Positions 17,181 to 25,955 of a DNA stretch of 64,000 nucleotides are shown in pieces. The position numbers and the translations under genes are program-made. The DNA lies in NCBI GenBank assembly GCA_963765955.1, contig CAVXYA010000002.1:868001-932000 (forward strand), given 5' to 3'. The notes under the pieces were generated by a model. The model did no database searches. It saw nothing but the letters and a program-made list of their open reading frames with translations, and was not told where the DNA came from. Origin of the DNA: JAXDMK01 sp963765955 (GTDB lineage: Bacteria; Actinomycetota; Acidimicrobiia; Acidimicrobiales; AC-14). Each line of letters opens with the position of its first letter. Within the stretch, counting starts at the first letter, position 1.

Positions 17181-17402
17181 GTGGCCACGCCGCACGAGAA
17201 GTCCGACACCAAGGGGCGCGTCCGCGACTACCGCACGCGACTTCGGGCACAAGGCCTGCGTCCAGTCCAGATCTGGGTACCGGATGTCCGATCGCCGCTG
17301 TTCGCGGAGGAAGCCCATCGGCAATCGGCAGTCGTGGCCAGCAGCGACCGCGCTGGCGACGACCAAGCCTTCACCGACGCTCTCAGCGCCGAGGACGGGT
17401 GA
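17181..17402 (+). CDS. MazE-type antitoxin (DUF3018-like)
   Basis: This 73-residue protein matches the short antitoxin family found before MazF in actinobacteria: an N-terminal basic segment (VRDYRTRLRAQGLRPVQIWVPD) expected to bind DNA, then an acidic C-terminus (FAEEAHRQS, DQAFTDALSAEDG) expected to wrap the toxin. I chose the GTG at 17181 because the next in-frame start upstream would include sequence across the palindrome. Its stop overlaps the toxin start by three bases, which is typical for these pairs. Confidence 0.78.
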   Translation: MATPHEKSDTKGRVRDYRTRLRAQGLRPVQIWVPDVRSPLFAEEAHRQSAVVASSDRAGDDQAFTDALSAEDG

Positions 17403-17728
17403 GGCGCAGCGAGATCTGGACCGCTGCCGCCGGAAGCGGCTACGCCGGCAAGCTGCGGCCGGTGGTGATCATCCAGGACGACAGGTTCGACGCGACGGAC
17501 TCGGTGACCGTCTGCGCGTTCACGACAGATCCCACCGAGGCGCCGCTCATCAGGCTCCTCGTCGAACCGGACGACATCAACGGGCTGCGGGAGAGGTCCA
17601 GCCTGATGGTCGACAAGCTCATCACGGTCCCCCGATCGAAGCTTGGCGAGCCCGTCGGTCGACTCAGCGACGACGACATGGTGCGGTTGGGCCGCGCCGT
17701 CATGGTCTTCTTCGGCCTGGCGGGCTGA
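17399..17728 (+). CDS. MazF-type endoribonuclease toxin
   Basis: This 109-residue protein has the MazF/PemK pattern: RRSEIWTAA at the start, KLRPVVIIQDD containing the conserved RPVVIIQ strand, and LMVDKLITVPRSKLG, followed by IGRL-like EPVGRLSDDDM. MazF toxins cut mRNA at short sequence motifs when the antitoxin is degraded. It begins at a GTG that overlaps the antitoxin stop. The key Arg of RPVV and the Ser/Thr of the following strand are present, so it is likely active. Confidence 0.85.
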   Translation: MRRSEIWTAAAGSGYAGKLRPVVIIQDDRFDATDSVTVCAFTTDPTEAPLIRLLVEPDDINGLRERSSLMVDKLITVPRSKLGEPVGRLSDDDMVRLGRAVMVFFGLAG

Positions 17729-18083
17729 CAGGCTCCGACCGTCCTGAGCTCGGGCTGCGAACCGAGACAGCCGGACCCGAGGCGTCAAGCACCCGCGCGT
17801 GAGTCGAGACCTGCGCCGAAACCGTCTCCCTAGGAGTCGGTCGCGGTGCACTCCGCTGGATTCGCGTGGCAAACGTCCCCGGCGAGTCCTCAGCGAATCA
17901 TGAGAACAACGACAGCCCGCCGTGGAGCTGGTACGGGTACTGCTTACCCCGTAGAGACGCGAAGACCTAGGTCTGTGAACGCCGGTCGAAAGCTGACCCC
18001 TTTCCACCGGTCGCCCTCCCTCGGGCCCTCCACCGAATGGTCGAGATGCGCCCCGCGAGCGTGATCCTCTCCGGGGGCTTCGG
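17729..18083. other. intergenic region without gene
   Basis: These 355 bases separate the toxin gene from the convergent patatin gene. Frames are short and show no family likeness. No clear terminator hairpin stands out. It may be decayed coding sequence. Confidence 0.4.
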
Positions 18084-21000
18084 TCAGCGAACCATTCGGC
18101 GGATAAGGCTGAGCCCAACCAGCACGCCGAAGAACGTGAGGCAGCCAAGGCCGAGGACCAGCAAGGGGGCAACCCAGGCGCCCCCGACCCAAATCGACCA
18201 CCCGATGAGCGCGGAACCCCCCAAGACCCCGATGGTGGCCAAAACGCCGCGATTCAAGAAGATGGCGACGACGCCGACCAGCAGAGCCACCGCGCCCGGG
18301 CCACCGGCCATCGAAGCCAACTCCGCAATTCCACCGCCCGTCGTGTCGATGTGCGCCCCGGCAATCAGGCCGCCCATGCCGAGGACAAAGAACATCCCGA
18401 CTAATGTCCTGAACCTGCCGCTCCGGGCGGTGCTGCTCCACCAGACGAGGGCGGCCGTCTTGTCGACCAGCGACTCCCCCTGGACTCGCCCCAAGTTGCT
18501 GTTGACGCAGCCCCACCCGGCCTGCGCCACGTCAGCGAGCCTTGCGTTGCGATCGACCTTCTTGATGTCGCGGAGCGTTTCCAGCCCGATCCAGTACTGC
18601 TCGGTCCACTCGACCACCTCGGCTGGGGACCGCACCCGGCCTTCCTTCGTTCTCCAGGCGGCCACGATCTCCCACTGTCGACGGGCGATCAGCGCGTCCT
18701 GCACTGCGGCTAGGTCCTTCTCGTCGATGTCGGCGACGGTGCTGCCCGCGGGCGAACCCGTCGTCTCGTCCGACCGCTGGTGTTCGGCCAAGAAGACAGC
18801 CGCCTCAACTGCGGCCTCGATCCGTTGCTGACGGCTGGCCCACACAGCCCACTCCATGAAGGCGGACGTCGAGGTGCGCATTTGGGCTGGGTCGGTCGGA
18901 CGGTCGTCTCCCACGACGATCCTCCTCAACTCCGAGCAGAGCGCCTCCACTGGAGAGGGCGCGGCGAGGAGCCGTCCGGCAGCTGCGACCAGGGTGTCCT
19001 TGGTCACGAGCACGTCGACCAGCGGCGCCACCGCATCGAGCCGCCCCCAGAGCCAGTCGTTGTCCCGCCACTCCTGCTTCAGGAAGGCCCCGAAGTTCGA
19101 AAGCACGTTCCCTGCCAGCTTGGAATCGACCGGAATCGTCGACAGCGGCTCGGCGACGTCCAACCGAGCCACGGCTGCATCGAACCCGCGGCCGAGGGGC
19201 ACGATGTCCTCGATCAGGCGAGGAAACACTCCCGCGATCGGGGTCCGGCCGGTCGACGACATCTCGACGAAGTCGATGTTCGCTAGGCCCGGCTCACCCA
19301 CCGCGAATTCACTGAACGTCACGATCTCAAGCGCCCCCAACGCGTCCCGGCCCGGTCCGGCGGCGGCCAGTGGGTCGTGGAGGTGAAAGTTGCACTTGGT
19401 CCGCTGCGGGCTCAGTCTTCCTCGGGCGTTATAAAGCCTCGCGTGGCAGGACTCGAGGCGCCCGAGCAGCGCCTTCCGCATGTCTCTCAGGGTGGGCCGG
19501 ACCTCGGGCAGCCGCCGCTCCGACGTGCCGGCCACGATCTGGTCCAGCAGGTTGAGCTGTGCCGACCTGACCTGGCCCAGGGTCGCCAAGCCCGTCCCCT
19601 TCCTCACATATCCAATCACTGAGTTCTTTTGTTCTGCGGAGAGTAGGAAAAAGTCTTCAAGGGCCGCCAAGGACTCGGTCGCCCAGGTCTCGACCGGGGA
19701 AATCTCATCCGATGCAGCCGGCGCCCGCGGCGGTCTGGTTGCGGCCAGGACCACCAACGCCACCCGTTGTGGTCGCTCGAAGAGCTCCCGCACTACAAAC
19801 TGAAGCCGGTAGAGCTCTTCTTTTACCGAGCTCGCCCGTTCGCGGAGTCCCTCCGAACCACCGTGTGCGAGATACTCGTCCGCCACCTCCCGCAAGATGA
19901 CAGAAAGGCGGGCAATGGGACCGATTCCAACGAGAAGGAGCTTTTCATCCTGCCGCTTGTACCTGAGCCTTTCGGCATAGGCGTCGGCCAAGGCCGCATC
20001 GAGTGCGGTGCGATCGCTCTTGTCCCACCGCAATAGCGGCGCCCGCCACGCGTCCTGGTCGTAACCTGCGGGCGTCACCGGGAACAAATCGCCACCAAGC
20101 ACTTCGATCGGGTTCTCCAGGAGCCGCCGGGTCCGCTGTGCGTCGGCGTCAGCCCGCATCACGACGTACCCATCCCGCTCGTTCGCCGCGGCGACGACCA
20201 AAGGGGGTTTCTCCCCCTGATCCGGCTCCCCCGCGGCGGCGATCAGAGCCTCTTCGCGCAGGATCAACCCGAACCGCACCCGCCGGAGCCGCAGGGCGCG
20301 GGCGATGCGCGAATTGTGGTCCTCAAGGACGCGCAGGTCCTCGGTGATCGTCTCCGAGCCGATGCGGCTGCCGATCAAGGCTCCGACGACACCCGCCGTC
20401 GAACGCACCTTCGTCAGGGGCGGCGGCGGATCGGCCGAGGGCGAAACGCCGGGCCCACCAGGGCGGACGTAGATGAGCACTCGCCTGGTCCGCCCGCCGG
20501 CGCTGGCCTGTCCGATCGACTCGATCGCCCGGCGCAGGGGGATATTGTCGAGAACCCCGCCGTCCATTGCCGCGAATGGCCGGGCCTGGTCGGTCGCCTC
20601 ACCGAACACGCCGAACATGTCGATCGCCGGTCCGGGCTCGGCCGCGTTGGCCGGCGCGGCGAAGCTCGCCGGCCGGACGGAACGCACCAGCGCCGCGTCG
20701 AACGCCACCGGATACGCGGCCGTCGCCCGCGCCGCCACCGCCAGCCGCCATGCCACCTCTTTGTGACGGCCGGGGCCGACGAAGTCCGACAGCCAGCTGG
20801 TGGTGTTGTCGAGGTGGCGGAAGTGGAACGACGATGAGAAACGCTGCTCTTGCGACTCCCTTCCCACCCGCCCGGTCGCCTGGGTCCGGATCGGCTCGAC
20901 GAGGGTGGTGCTCAGGGTGGTGTCGACCCGAACTGTCTCCAGTACCGGATCGATTGTCGATGCGGTCGGCTGCGGTGTCTCCGTCGGATCCAGGCCGGCG

Positions 21001-21392
21001 ATTAGCTGGGAAAGCGCTCCCCAGGCCTTCTCGAGGAAGTAATCGTCACCCTTGAGGAGCGACGGCGTATCCCCTTGGCCGTCTCGGATCATGGGGCCAA
21101 GGTCCCCGACGCTATTCCAGACGTCCCTGAGCTTCTCCAGGTCGAAGCCGTACACCTGGCTGGCGGTGTAGATGACGGCGTTGAGGCCTCCCGCGCTAGC
21201 GCCGGCCATCACGTCGACGATGACGCCGCTGAAACCGGCGAACTCGCGCAGCCCGCGCCAGAAGGTCCCCGCCGGCGCCTTCCGGAGCCGGTCGATCTCG
21301 CCACAGGCGCCGCCGATCCAGACGGAAAGGCTGACGCCCCCCCGCATGGCCAGTGCCAACCGCAGCTCTATCCCGCCCTGGTCAGGCGCCAT
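18084..21392 (-). CDS. patatin-like phospholipase with membrane tail
   Basis: This is a long protein of 1102 residues. The N-terminal part is a patatin lipase: an oxyanion loop (AMRGGVSLSVWIGGACGEI), nucleophile motif GASAGG near residue 64, and the catalytic Asp in AMDGGVLDNIP near 290. The middle is a large helical region like the DUF3376 part of patatin-related proteins. The last 120 residues contain about four transmembrane helices, so the enzyme is anchored to the membrane. It overlaps the upstream membrane hydrolase gene by 11 bases. It probably acts on membrane or storage lipids; the exact substrate is unknown. Confidence 0.83.
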   Translation of the reverse strand: MAPDQGGIELRLALAMRGGVSLSVWIGGACGEIDRLRKAPAGTFWRGLREFAGFSGVIVDVMAGASAGGLNAVIYTASQVYGFDLEKLRDVWNSVGDLGPMIRDGQGDTPSLLKGDDYFLEKAWGALSQLIAGLDPTETPQPTASTIDPVLETVRVDTTLSTTLVEPIRTQATGRVGRESQEQRFSSSFHFRHLDNTTSWLSDFVGPGRHKEVAWRLAVAARATAAYPVAFDAALVRSVRPASFAAPANAAEPGPAIDMFGVFGEATDQARPFAAMDGGVLDNIPLRRAIESIGQASAGGRTRRVLIYVRPGGPGVSPSADPPPPLTKVRSTAGVVGALIGSRIGSETITEDLRVLEDHNSRIARALRLRRVRFGLILREEALIAAAGEPDQGEKPPLVVAAANERDGYVVMRADADAQRTRRLLENPIEVLGGDLFPVTPAGYDQDAWRAPLLRWDKSDRTALDAALADAYAERLRYKRQDEKLLLVGIGPIARLSVILREVADEYLAHGGSEGLRERASSVKEELYRLQFVVRELFERPQRVALVVLAATRPPRAPAASDEISPVETWATESLAALEDFFLLSAEQKNSVIGYVRKGTGLATLGQVRSAQLNLLDQIVAGTSERRLPEVRPTLRDMRKALLGRLESCHARLYNARGRLSPQRTKCNFHLHDPLAAAGPGRDALGALEIVTFSEFAVGEPGLANIDFVEMSSTGRTPIAGVFPRLIEDIVPLGRGFDAAVARLDVAEPLSTIPVDSKLAGNVLSNFGAFLKQEWRDNDWLWGRLDAVAPLVDVLVTKDTLVAAAGRLLAAPSPVEALCSELRRIVVGDDRPTDPAQMRTSTSAFMEWAVWASRQQRIEAAVEAAVFLAEHQRSDETTGSPAGSTVADIDEKDLAAVQDALIARRQWEIVAAWRTKEGRVRSPAEVVEWTEQYWIGLETLRDIKKVDRNARLADVAQAGWGCVNSNLGRVQGESLVDKTAALVWWSSTARSGRFRTLVGMFFVLGMGGLIAGAHIDTTGGGIAELASMAGGPGAVALLVGVVAIFLNRGVLATIGVLGGSALIGWSIWVGGAWVAPLLVLGLGCLTFFGVLVGLSLIRRMVR

Positions 21393-23340
21393 CGCTGTCG
21401 GCCTTCTTCTGGCGGGACTCTCGGACGAGGGTCTTCAGGGTTCGGGATCTGCGGAAACCGCTGTGGCCCCAGATCTTGTCGTCCTTGCTGGAAAGGTCAT
21501 ATTCGGCGTCGGGACCGATGGCGGCCGGGTCCGGCGGCCGCCGGTTGGGGTCCTCCAAGGCGCAGTCGTAACGACGGTCCCGTGCCGCGAAGTCCTGGGT
21601 GAAGACCTCCCGTCCGACTGGATCGGTGGCCCGGAAGAGGTTGCGCCAGGAACCCTTGGGGCTGGACTCCGGTTCCCTGCCCTCAAGCGCCTCCCGCCTT
21701 GCATTGAACTCCGCGATATCGAAGTAACAGGGGAACGCCTTGGCGTAGAGAACTGCGAGGGGCGACCCGAATGTGAGCAGGTCGATCGGGGTTGGGCCCC
21801 GCTTGTCGGGAGGCAATCCCTGCAGGGCGGCGTACACCAGCACCGACCCCTGGCTGTGGGCCGTGATCGTCAGCCGGTGTGTGTTCGGCTCGAGCCCTTC
21901 CCTGTACAGGTAGTGCTGCAGCTCGGGGACGGCCCGCTCCGAATAGGGCCGAACGGCGAAGGGGTGGATCGACTTGGGCCAGAAGGTCAGCACGTCCCAG
22001 ATCTGACCGACCTTGCGCCGACGGTCCCGGTCTTTGAAGTTCTGCCACACGTTGCGGACCAGGTAGTACACGACGTAGCCGAGGGCCCAGACGGCCACGG
22101 TGGCCAGCTGTTCCCCAGGCAGGTCGGTCCACACCCGGGACGGCGCCGCCGCCGCCACTGCGGGGAACACCCGGATCCAGAAGACCACGACCCCCCCGAA
22201 GACGAATGTCCCGATCACGGCGGTGGCGACCAAGTCGATGTGGCGGATGACCTGCACCTTTCTCGATGCTCGGCGCGCCTTCGCGGTGCGGAGGAGGCGT
22301 TCTGCCTCGGGCCGTTCTTCGGCGTCGAACACCTCGGCCGGCGACTTGCGCAGGTAGACAACGAGGGCGATGAGGAGCAGGGTCAGGAGGCCGGCGGCCA
22401 GGGCGATGCCGTACAGGTCGAGGAACACAAACGCCTGGCCTCCCCGGAACTCATCGAGTCCGCCCTTCCGGGGGATGAGGGCGGCCGATGGCACCGCGCC
22501 CGTGAGCAGGAACGCCGCGCCGGCCGCCATCGCCGACGCCGACCATCGCCACCGGCTCGCGGTCAGCACCCGCTCGAACGACACTCCGGCGAGGAGCACG
22601 ACCACGACCAGGCCCGCGGTGGTGGCCCAGGCGATGCCCGTCTCGAGGTAGGGCTGGAACTCCCCCCGGTCAACCTTCCACCAGCCTCCGCCGATCACCG
22701 CCCACGTGACGACGGCAACCGCGAAGTGCGCCCCCCACGCCCCCTTCTGGGCCGAATCGTTGTCGAAGAACCGGGGACTGGACAGCGTCAGCGGCCGCAG
22801 GATCTGGGGCCGCGGTCTATCGTCGTTCCACCAGGGTGGGGAGTAGCGCGCGTAGCGGGCGCTGACGTGGGTGGCGCACACGCCCAGGATGACGGTCGCC
22901 AGGCCAGCGACCGGCAGCCCCCACGCCCGGTAGTCGTCGGGCACGAGGAGCACCCCAGTGAGGGCCAGCCAGCCCACGGTGACGGAGGTGAGGATCAGGC
23001 CGGAGACGAAGGCCAGGAAGCGCTTGAGTGCGACCGGACCCCAACCACCTCCGGCCCACCCAGCCACGTTGGCCAACGTGAATGGCAGCAGCAGGGTCCA
23101 GAGCGCGAACCACTTTGACTGCGAGGTGAGGTCGCCCCACTCGAACACACGGACGTTGGGATCGTCGCGGCGTTTGAATATGGCCTTCCGGCCGCCCTTC
23201 GTCTTCCAGTCGGGATCGAATACTGCGTCGTCCGGGAAGGGCATATAGAGGACGGCGTGGGGCGGGTCTCCTCCCACTCCGTGGACGCGCAACTCGACGC
23301 CCGTTCCCTTTAGGACCTTGTCGTCCTGCCCGCCGCCCAT
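21382..23340 (-). CDS. membrane protein with alpha/beta-hydrolase domain
   Basis: The 652-residue protein starts with VELRVHGVGGDPP, a hydrolase-like oxyanion strand, and later has the nucleophile elbow TAHSQGSVLVYAAL near residue 500. In between and around lie about eight hydrophobic helices, so the hydrolase is embedded in a membrane protein. I chose the ATG at 23340 because the upstream 95 residues of the open frame are Arg-rich and look noncoding. Its 3' end overlaps the patatin gene, indicating a coupled operon of two lipid hydrolases. The architecture recalls membrane-bound lipases, but I recognise no exact family. Confidence 0.75.
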   Translation of the reverse strand: MGGGQDDKVLKGTGVELRVHGVGGDPPHAVLYMPFPDDAVFDPDWKTKGGRKAIFKRRDDPNVRVFEWGDLTSQSKWFALWTLLLPFTLANVAGWAGGGWGPVALKRFLAFVSGLILTSVTVGWLALTGVLLVPDDYRAWGLPVAGLATVILGVCATHVSARYARYSPPWWNDDRPRPQILRPLTLSSPRFFDNDSAQKGAWGAHFAVAVVTWAVIGGGWWKVDRGEFQPYLETGIAWATTAGLVVVVLLAGVSFERVLTASRWRWSASAMAAGAAFLLTGAVPSAALIPRKGGLDEFRGGQAFVFLDLYGIALAAGLLTLLLIALVVYLRKSPAEVFDAEERPEAERLLRTAKARRASRKVQVIRHIDLVATAVIGTFVFGGVVVFWIRVFPAVAAAAPSRVWTDLPGEQLATVAVWALGYVVYYLVRNVWQNFKDRDRRRKVGQIWDVLTFWPKSIHPFAVRPYSERAVPELQHYLYREGLEPNTHRLTITAHSQGSVLVYAALQGLPPDKRGPTPIDLLTFGSPLAVLYAKAFPCYFDIAEFNARREALEGREPESSPKGSWRNLFRATDPVGREVFTQDFAARDRRYDCALEDPNRRPPDPAAIGPDAEYDLSSKDDKIWGHSGFRRSRTLKTLVRESRQKKADSDGA

Positions 23341-23652
23341 CGCCGCTCCTCCGCTGGCGGACGCGCCGACGGCCCCCGTGGCCGCGATTCTGGCACCTAC
23401 ACCGAGCGGTCGCCATGGGGAGCGCGTTGCGCGGCCCCCGTACTTTTCGGTGGAACGGGGCGATGCTCCGCCCCAACGTGCCCACGTCCCTCGGCAGGGG
23501 CCAACGGCGGCACGACGCCTTCGTCCGGCGGTCCCCCAGTTTGTGTCCCCGGCCCGGTCGTTGACCGTGGCCGCGATGGATGCCGGCTGTCTAGGCCGTA
23601 ACGAGTTTCCCCCTCGACCTCCCACCGGACGTGTGACTCGCCAGCATTACCC
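23341..23652. other. intergenic region without gene
   Basis: This 312-base gap lies between two minus-strand genes. I see no gene or strong hairpin. It probably contains the promoter for the lipase operon, but no clear -35/-10 pair is visible. Confidence 0.4.
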
Positions 23653-24528
23653 CTATGTTTCGAACTGAGCCCAGTCCTCGGGGTTGTCCTCAACGAAATG
23701 ATCGAGGACGGCGCCATCGACGCCGTCGACCAGGACCAAGCCCCGTCGGCGGGGTGGATCCTCGTTGGAGTAGAGCAGGATGCGCCAAGTCGGCCGGCTT
23801 CGCAGGCCGCGCCAGCCGAGCTGGGCCGAGGCGTGGCCGACTGGGAACCCGACCTCCCGGGCCGCCGCCATCAACGCTTCGCCGTCCTTGACCGACAAGG
23901 GCCAGGCGGCGGCCAGGTGGTAGGCGCCGATGGCCAAGAGAGCGAGGGCCGCTCCGAGCATCCCGCCGTTGACCAATACCGCACCGTCGCCCCTCGTTGC
24001 CCAGAGGACGAAGCAGGCGGTGGCCACCAGCAGGTAGACATACCCCGGCCACCGGCGGCGGCGGATGTCGGGGAACGTGTACTGCCCGACGTAGGCGGTG
24101 ACGTCGAGCTCCGCCGGTAGGGCGTCGCCCTCCGCAGGCGGATCAACGAGGGCAGGCTCGGTGCCGGGAATGGTCGGGACGGGCGATGACACCGGGCCTG
24201 TTGTGGGGGCCGGCAGAGCGGCGTCGAGGTCAGCGGCGACGGGCGGGTCGGCGACGGGCGGGTCGGCGACGGGTGGGTCGGCGACGGGTGGGTCGGCGAC
24301 GGGCGGGTCGGCGACGGGTGGGTCGGCGACGGGCGGCGGGGTGGCCGCGGAGACCGCCGATGGGTCGCCGGTCGGGTCGGCGACTGGCGGAGCAGGGCGG
24401 GGCGGCGACGGCGGGGCGGCACCTGGAGTGGCGGGGGGCGACGGCGGGGCGGCGGGGGCAGATTGGGCGGCGGTCGCTTCGCCGGCGCCTGCCGGCGGGG
24501 CGGCCGCGGGCGGCTTCTCGTCGTCCAT
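23653..24528 (-). CDS. Pro-rich membrane protein with WAQFET tail
   Basis: This 291-residue protein has a long Ala/Pro N-terminus that contains seven VADPP-type repeats, then two hydrophobic helices (GYVYLLVATACFVLWATR and VLVNGGMLGAALALLAIGAYHLA), and a C-terminal domain with VGHASAQLGWRGLRSRPTW and EDNPEDWAQFET. I do not recognise the domain. Degraded copies of its 3' end occur at 6523 and 16935, so it belongs to a local paralogous set. The ATG at 24528 lies only 27 bases from the start of a divergent Pro-rich gene; the larger frame upstream is Gly/Arg-rich and looks noncoding. Confidence 0.62.
   Translation of the reverse strand: MDDEKPPAAAPPAGAGEATAAQSAPAAPPSPPATPGAAPPSPPRPAPPVADPTGDPSAVSAATPPPVADPPVADPPVADPPVADPPVADPPVADPPVAADLDAALPAPTTGPVSSPVPTIPGTEPALVDPPAEGDALPAELDVTAYVGQYTFPDIRRRRWPGYVYLLVATACFVLWATRGDGAVLVNGGMLGAALALLAIGAYHLAAAWPLSVKDGEALMAAAREVGFPVGHASAQLGWRGLRSRPTWRILLYSNEDPPRRRGLVLVDGVDGAVLDHFVEDNPEDWAQFET
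24235..24339 (-). repeat. seven 15-base tandem repeats (VADPP)
   Basis: Seven near-identical 15-base units (GGCGACGGGCGGGTC with C/T changes at one position) sit inside the membrane-protein gene and encode VADPP on the minus strand. Such in-frame repeats can change copy number by slippage and so lengthen or shorten the stalk. Confidence 0.85.
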
Positions 24529-24555
24529 GTCGGATGCCAGCGTACGCTCGTGCCC

Positions 24556-25503
24556 GTGAGCGTCCCGCCGGGTCCGCCGCCTCCGCCGGTGGACCCGCCG
24601 CCCGCTCCCCCGCCGGAGCCGCCCGAGCCCGCTCGCCCGCCGACCGGCCCAACACCGCCCCCGCCGCCGGGACCCTCGCCCCCGACCACCGGACCACCGA
24701 CCGGGCCTCCGCCCCCGCCGCCGGGGCCACCACCGCCGTCGGCCGCCCCACCGACCGGGCCGCCACCTCCACCAACCGGGCCTCCCCCGCCGACCGGCCC
24801 GCCCCCGCCCATGACCGGCCCACCCCCGCTTTCGAGCTTCCCGGCGGCGGAGAGGGTGCGGATCGCCTACCAGCGGCGGTACGAGTCCGACTACCTGTTC
24901 AACTTCTGGACGGCGCTGGGCTGGACGGTGCTCACGTGCGGTTTCTTCGGCTTCTACGTCGTCTACCAGCTCGTCCGGCGCATGCGCGACCACAACCGAC
25001 GGCGCCTCGACCTGCTCGAGGCCGGCATCGCCTTCGCGTGGGAGCGGGCCCAACGCCGCCCGGCGGTGGCCGACGAGCTGCGGCCCACCTTCGAGACCAT
25101 GGCCGGCCACCTGGGAGTTCTCCGCCAGATGACGACGGAGTTCCGGGAGCCGGCCGTCTGGGCCCTGCTCGGCTGGATCAGCGGCGGTATCAGCACGATC
25201 GTGGCCTTCGTCCTCCTCGACGGCGACCTCATCCGCCATCAAGCCGCGGAGCGAGCGGTGCAGTCGGACCTCGGCCGGGTGTACTCCCGGTTGGGCCAGG
25301 ACGTCCCCTCATCCGATTTCGCGGCACTGAAGGGACGTCACAACTACTGGGGCCGGGTCGCGGCCACCATCTTCAGCTTCGGGATCTACCTGCTCTGGTG
25401 GTACCGCGACGTCATGGTCGAGCCCAACCAGCACTTCGTCGAGGACTGGGCCTGGGAGGACCGGCTGGGCGCCGCCGTCTACTCCCTCTCCACCGCCGCC
25501 TGA
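24556..25503 (+). CDS. Pro-rich DUF4234-like membrane protein
   Basis: The first 95 residues are almost entirely Pro/Gly/Thr (PPTGPPPPPP type). They are followed by a DUF4234-like region with helices YLFNFWTALGWTVLTCGFFGFYVV and, near the end, ATIFSFGIYLLWWYRD, and between them an amphipathic helical stretch. The GTG at 24556 (or at 24550) is the likely start, since the frame upstream overlaps the divergent gene. It and the divergent gene both pair a Pro-rich tail with membrane helices, so they may form one complex. The 3' end overlaps the convergent DUF3565 gene by 25 bases. Confidence 0.65.
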   Translation: MSVPPGPPPPPVDPPPAPPPEPPEPARPPTGPTPPPPPGPSPPTTGPPTGPPPPPPGPPPPSAAPPTGPPPPPTGPPPPTGPPPPMTGPPPLSSFPAAERVRIAYQRRYESDYLFNFWTALGWTVLTCGFFGFYVVYQLVRRMRDHNRRRLDLLEAGIAFAWERAQRRPAVADELRPTFETMAGHLGVLRQMTTEFREPAVWALLGWISGGISTIVAFVLLDGDLIRHQAAERAVQSDLGRVYSRLGQDVPSSDFAALKGRHNYWGRVAATIFSFGIYLLWWYRDVMVEPNQHFVEDWAWEDRLGAAVYSLSTAA

Positions 25504-25955
25504 CCCCAGAGTTCGAGCTCGCACCGCACGTCGCCCGTCGGCACCAGGTGGTGGGGCACGCCCGGCGGGATCGCCTGCACGCCGCCCGCCTCGAGACGCA
25601 CAGCAGCAGCCCCCTCGGACTCGAATTGGAAGTCGACCGAACCGTCGAGCACTCGCAACCTTCCCCACCGGCCCTCGGGCGTGCGATGGGCCCGGAGCAG
25701 GCTGGCGGGCAGGGAGGCCCGGTCCCACGGGCCAGCCCGCCCGAGCACACACAGACCCTCGGGGAACTCGGCCCGGTCACACAAAGGACATTCGATCGGG
25801 GTGCCGACCCGAGCCGCCCGGCCCGCTTCGTCGAGCACCCACGCCCGCTCCTGGAACGGCGGACGGTGACGAACATGCTGGCGGTGGTAGCAGGACAGCT
25901 CCGCCACCCAGTCCCCGTCAGCGTCGGCATGGAAACCGACGATCGAGCGGATCAT
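25479..25955 (-). CDS. DUF3565 + DUF1971/cupin-like protein
   Basis: This 158-residue protein opens with the DUF3565 signature (RSIVGFHADADGDWVAELSCYH, then HVRHRPPFQERAWV), where His and two Cys residues (PIECPLCD) suggest a zinc site. The second half is a cupin-like DUF1971 region ending with AIPPGVPHHLVPTGDVRCELELW. This fusion is known in other bacteria as an uncharacterised protein related to TehB N-termini. The ATG at 25955 overlaps the stop of the upstream HIT gene (ATGA). The function is unknown; metal or tellurite handling is a possibility by family likeness only. Confidence 0.72.
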   Translation of the reverse strand: MIRSIVGFHADADGDWVAELSCYHRQHVRHRPPFQERAWVLDEAGRAARVGTPIECPLCDRAEFPEGLCVLGRAGPWDRASLPASLLRAHRTPEGRWGRLRVLDGSVDFQFESEGAAAVRLEAGGVQAIPPGVPHHLVPTGDVRCELELWGQAAVERE

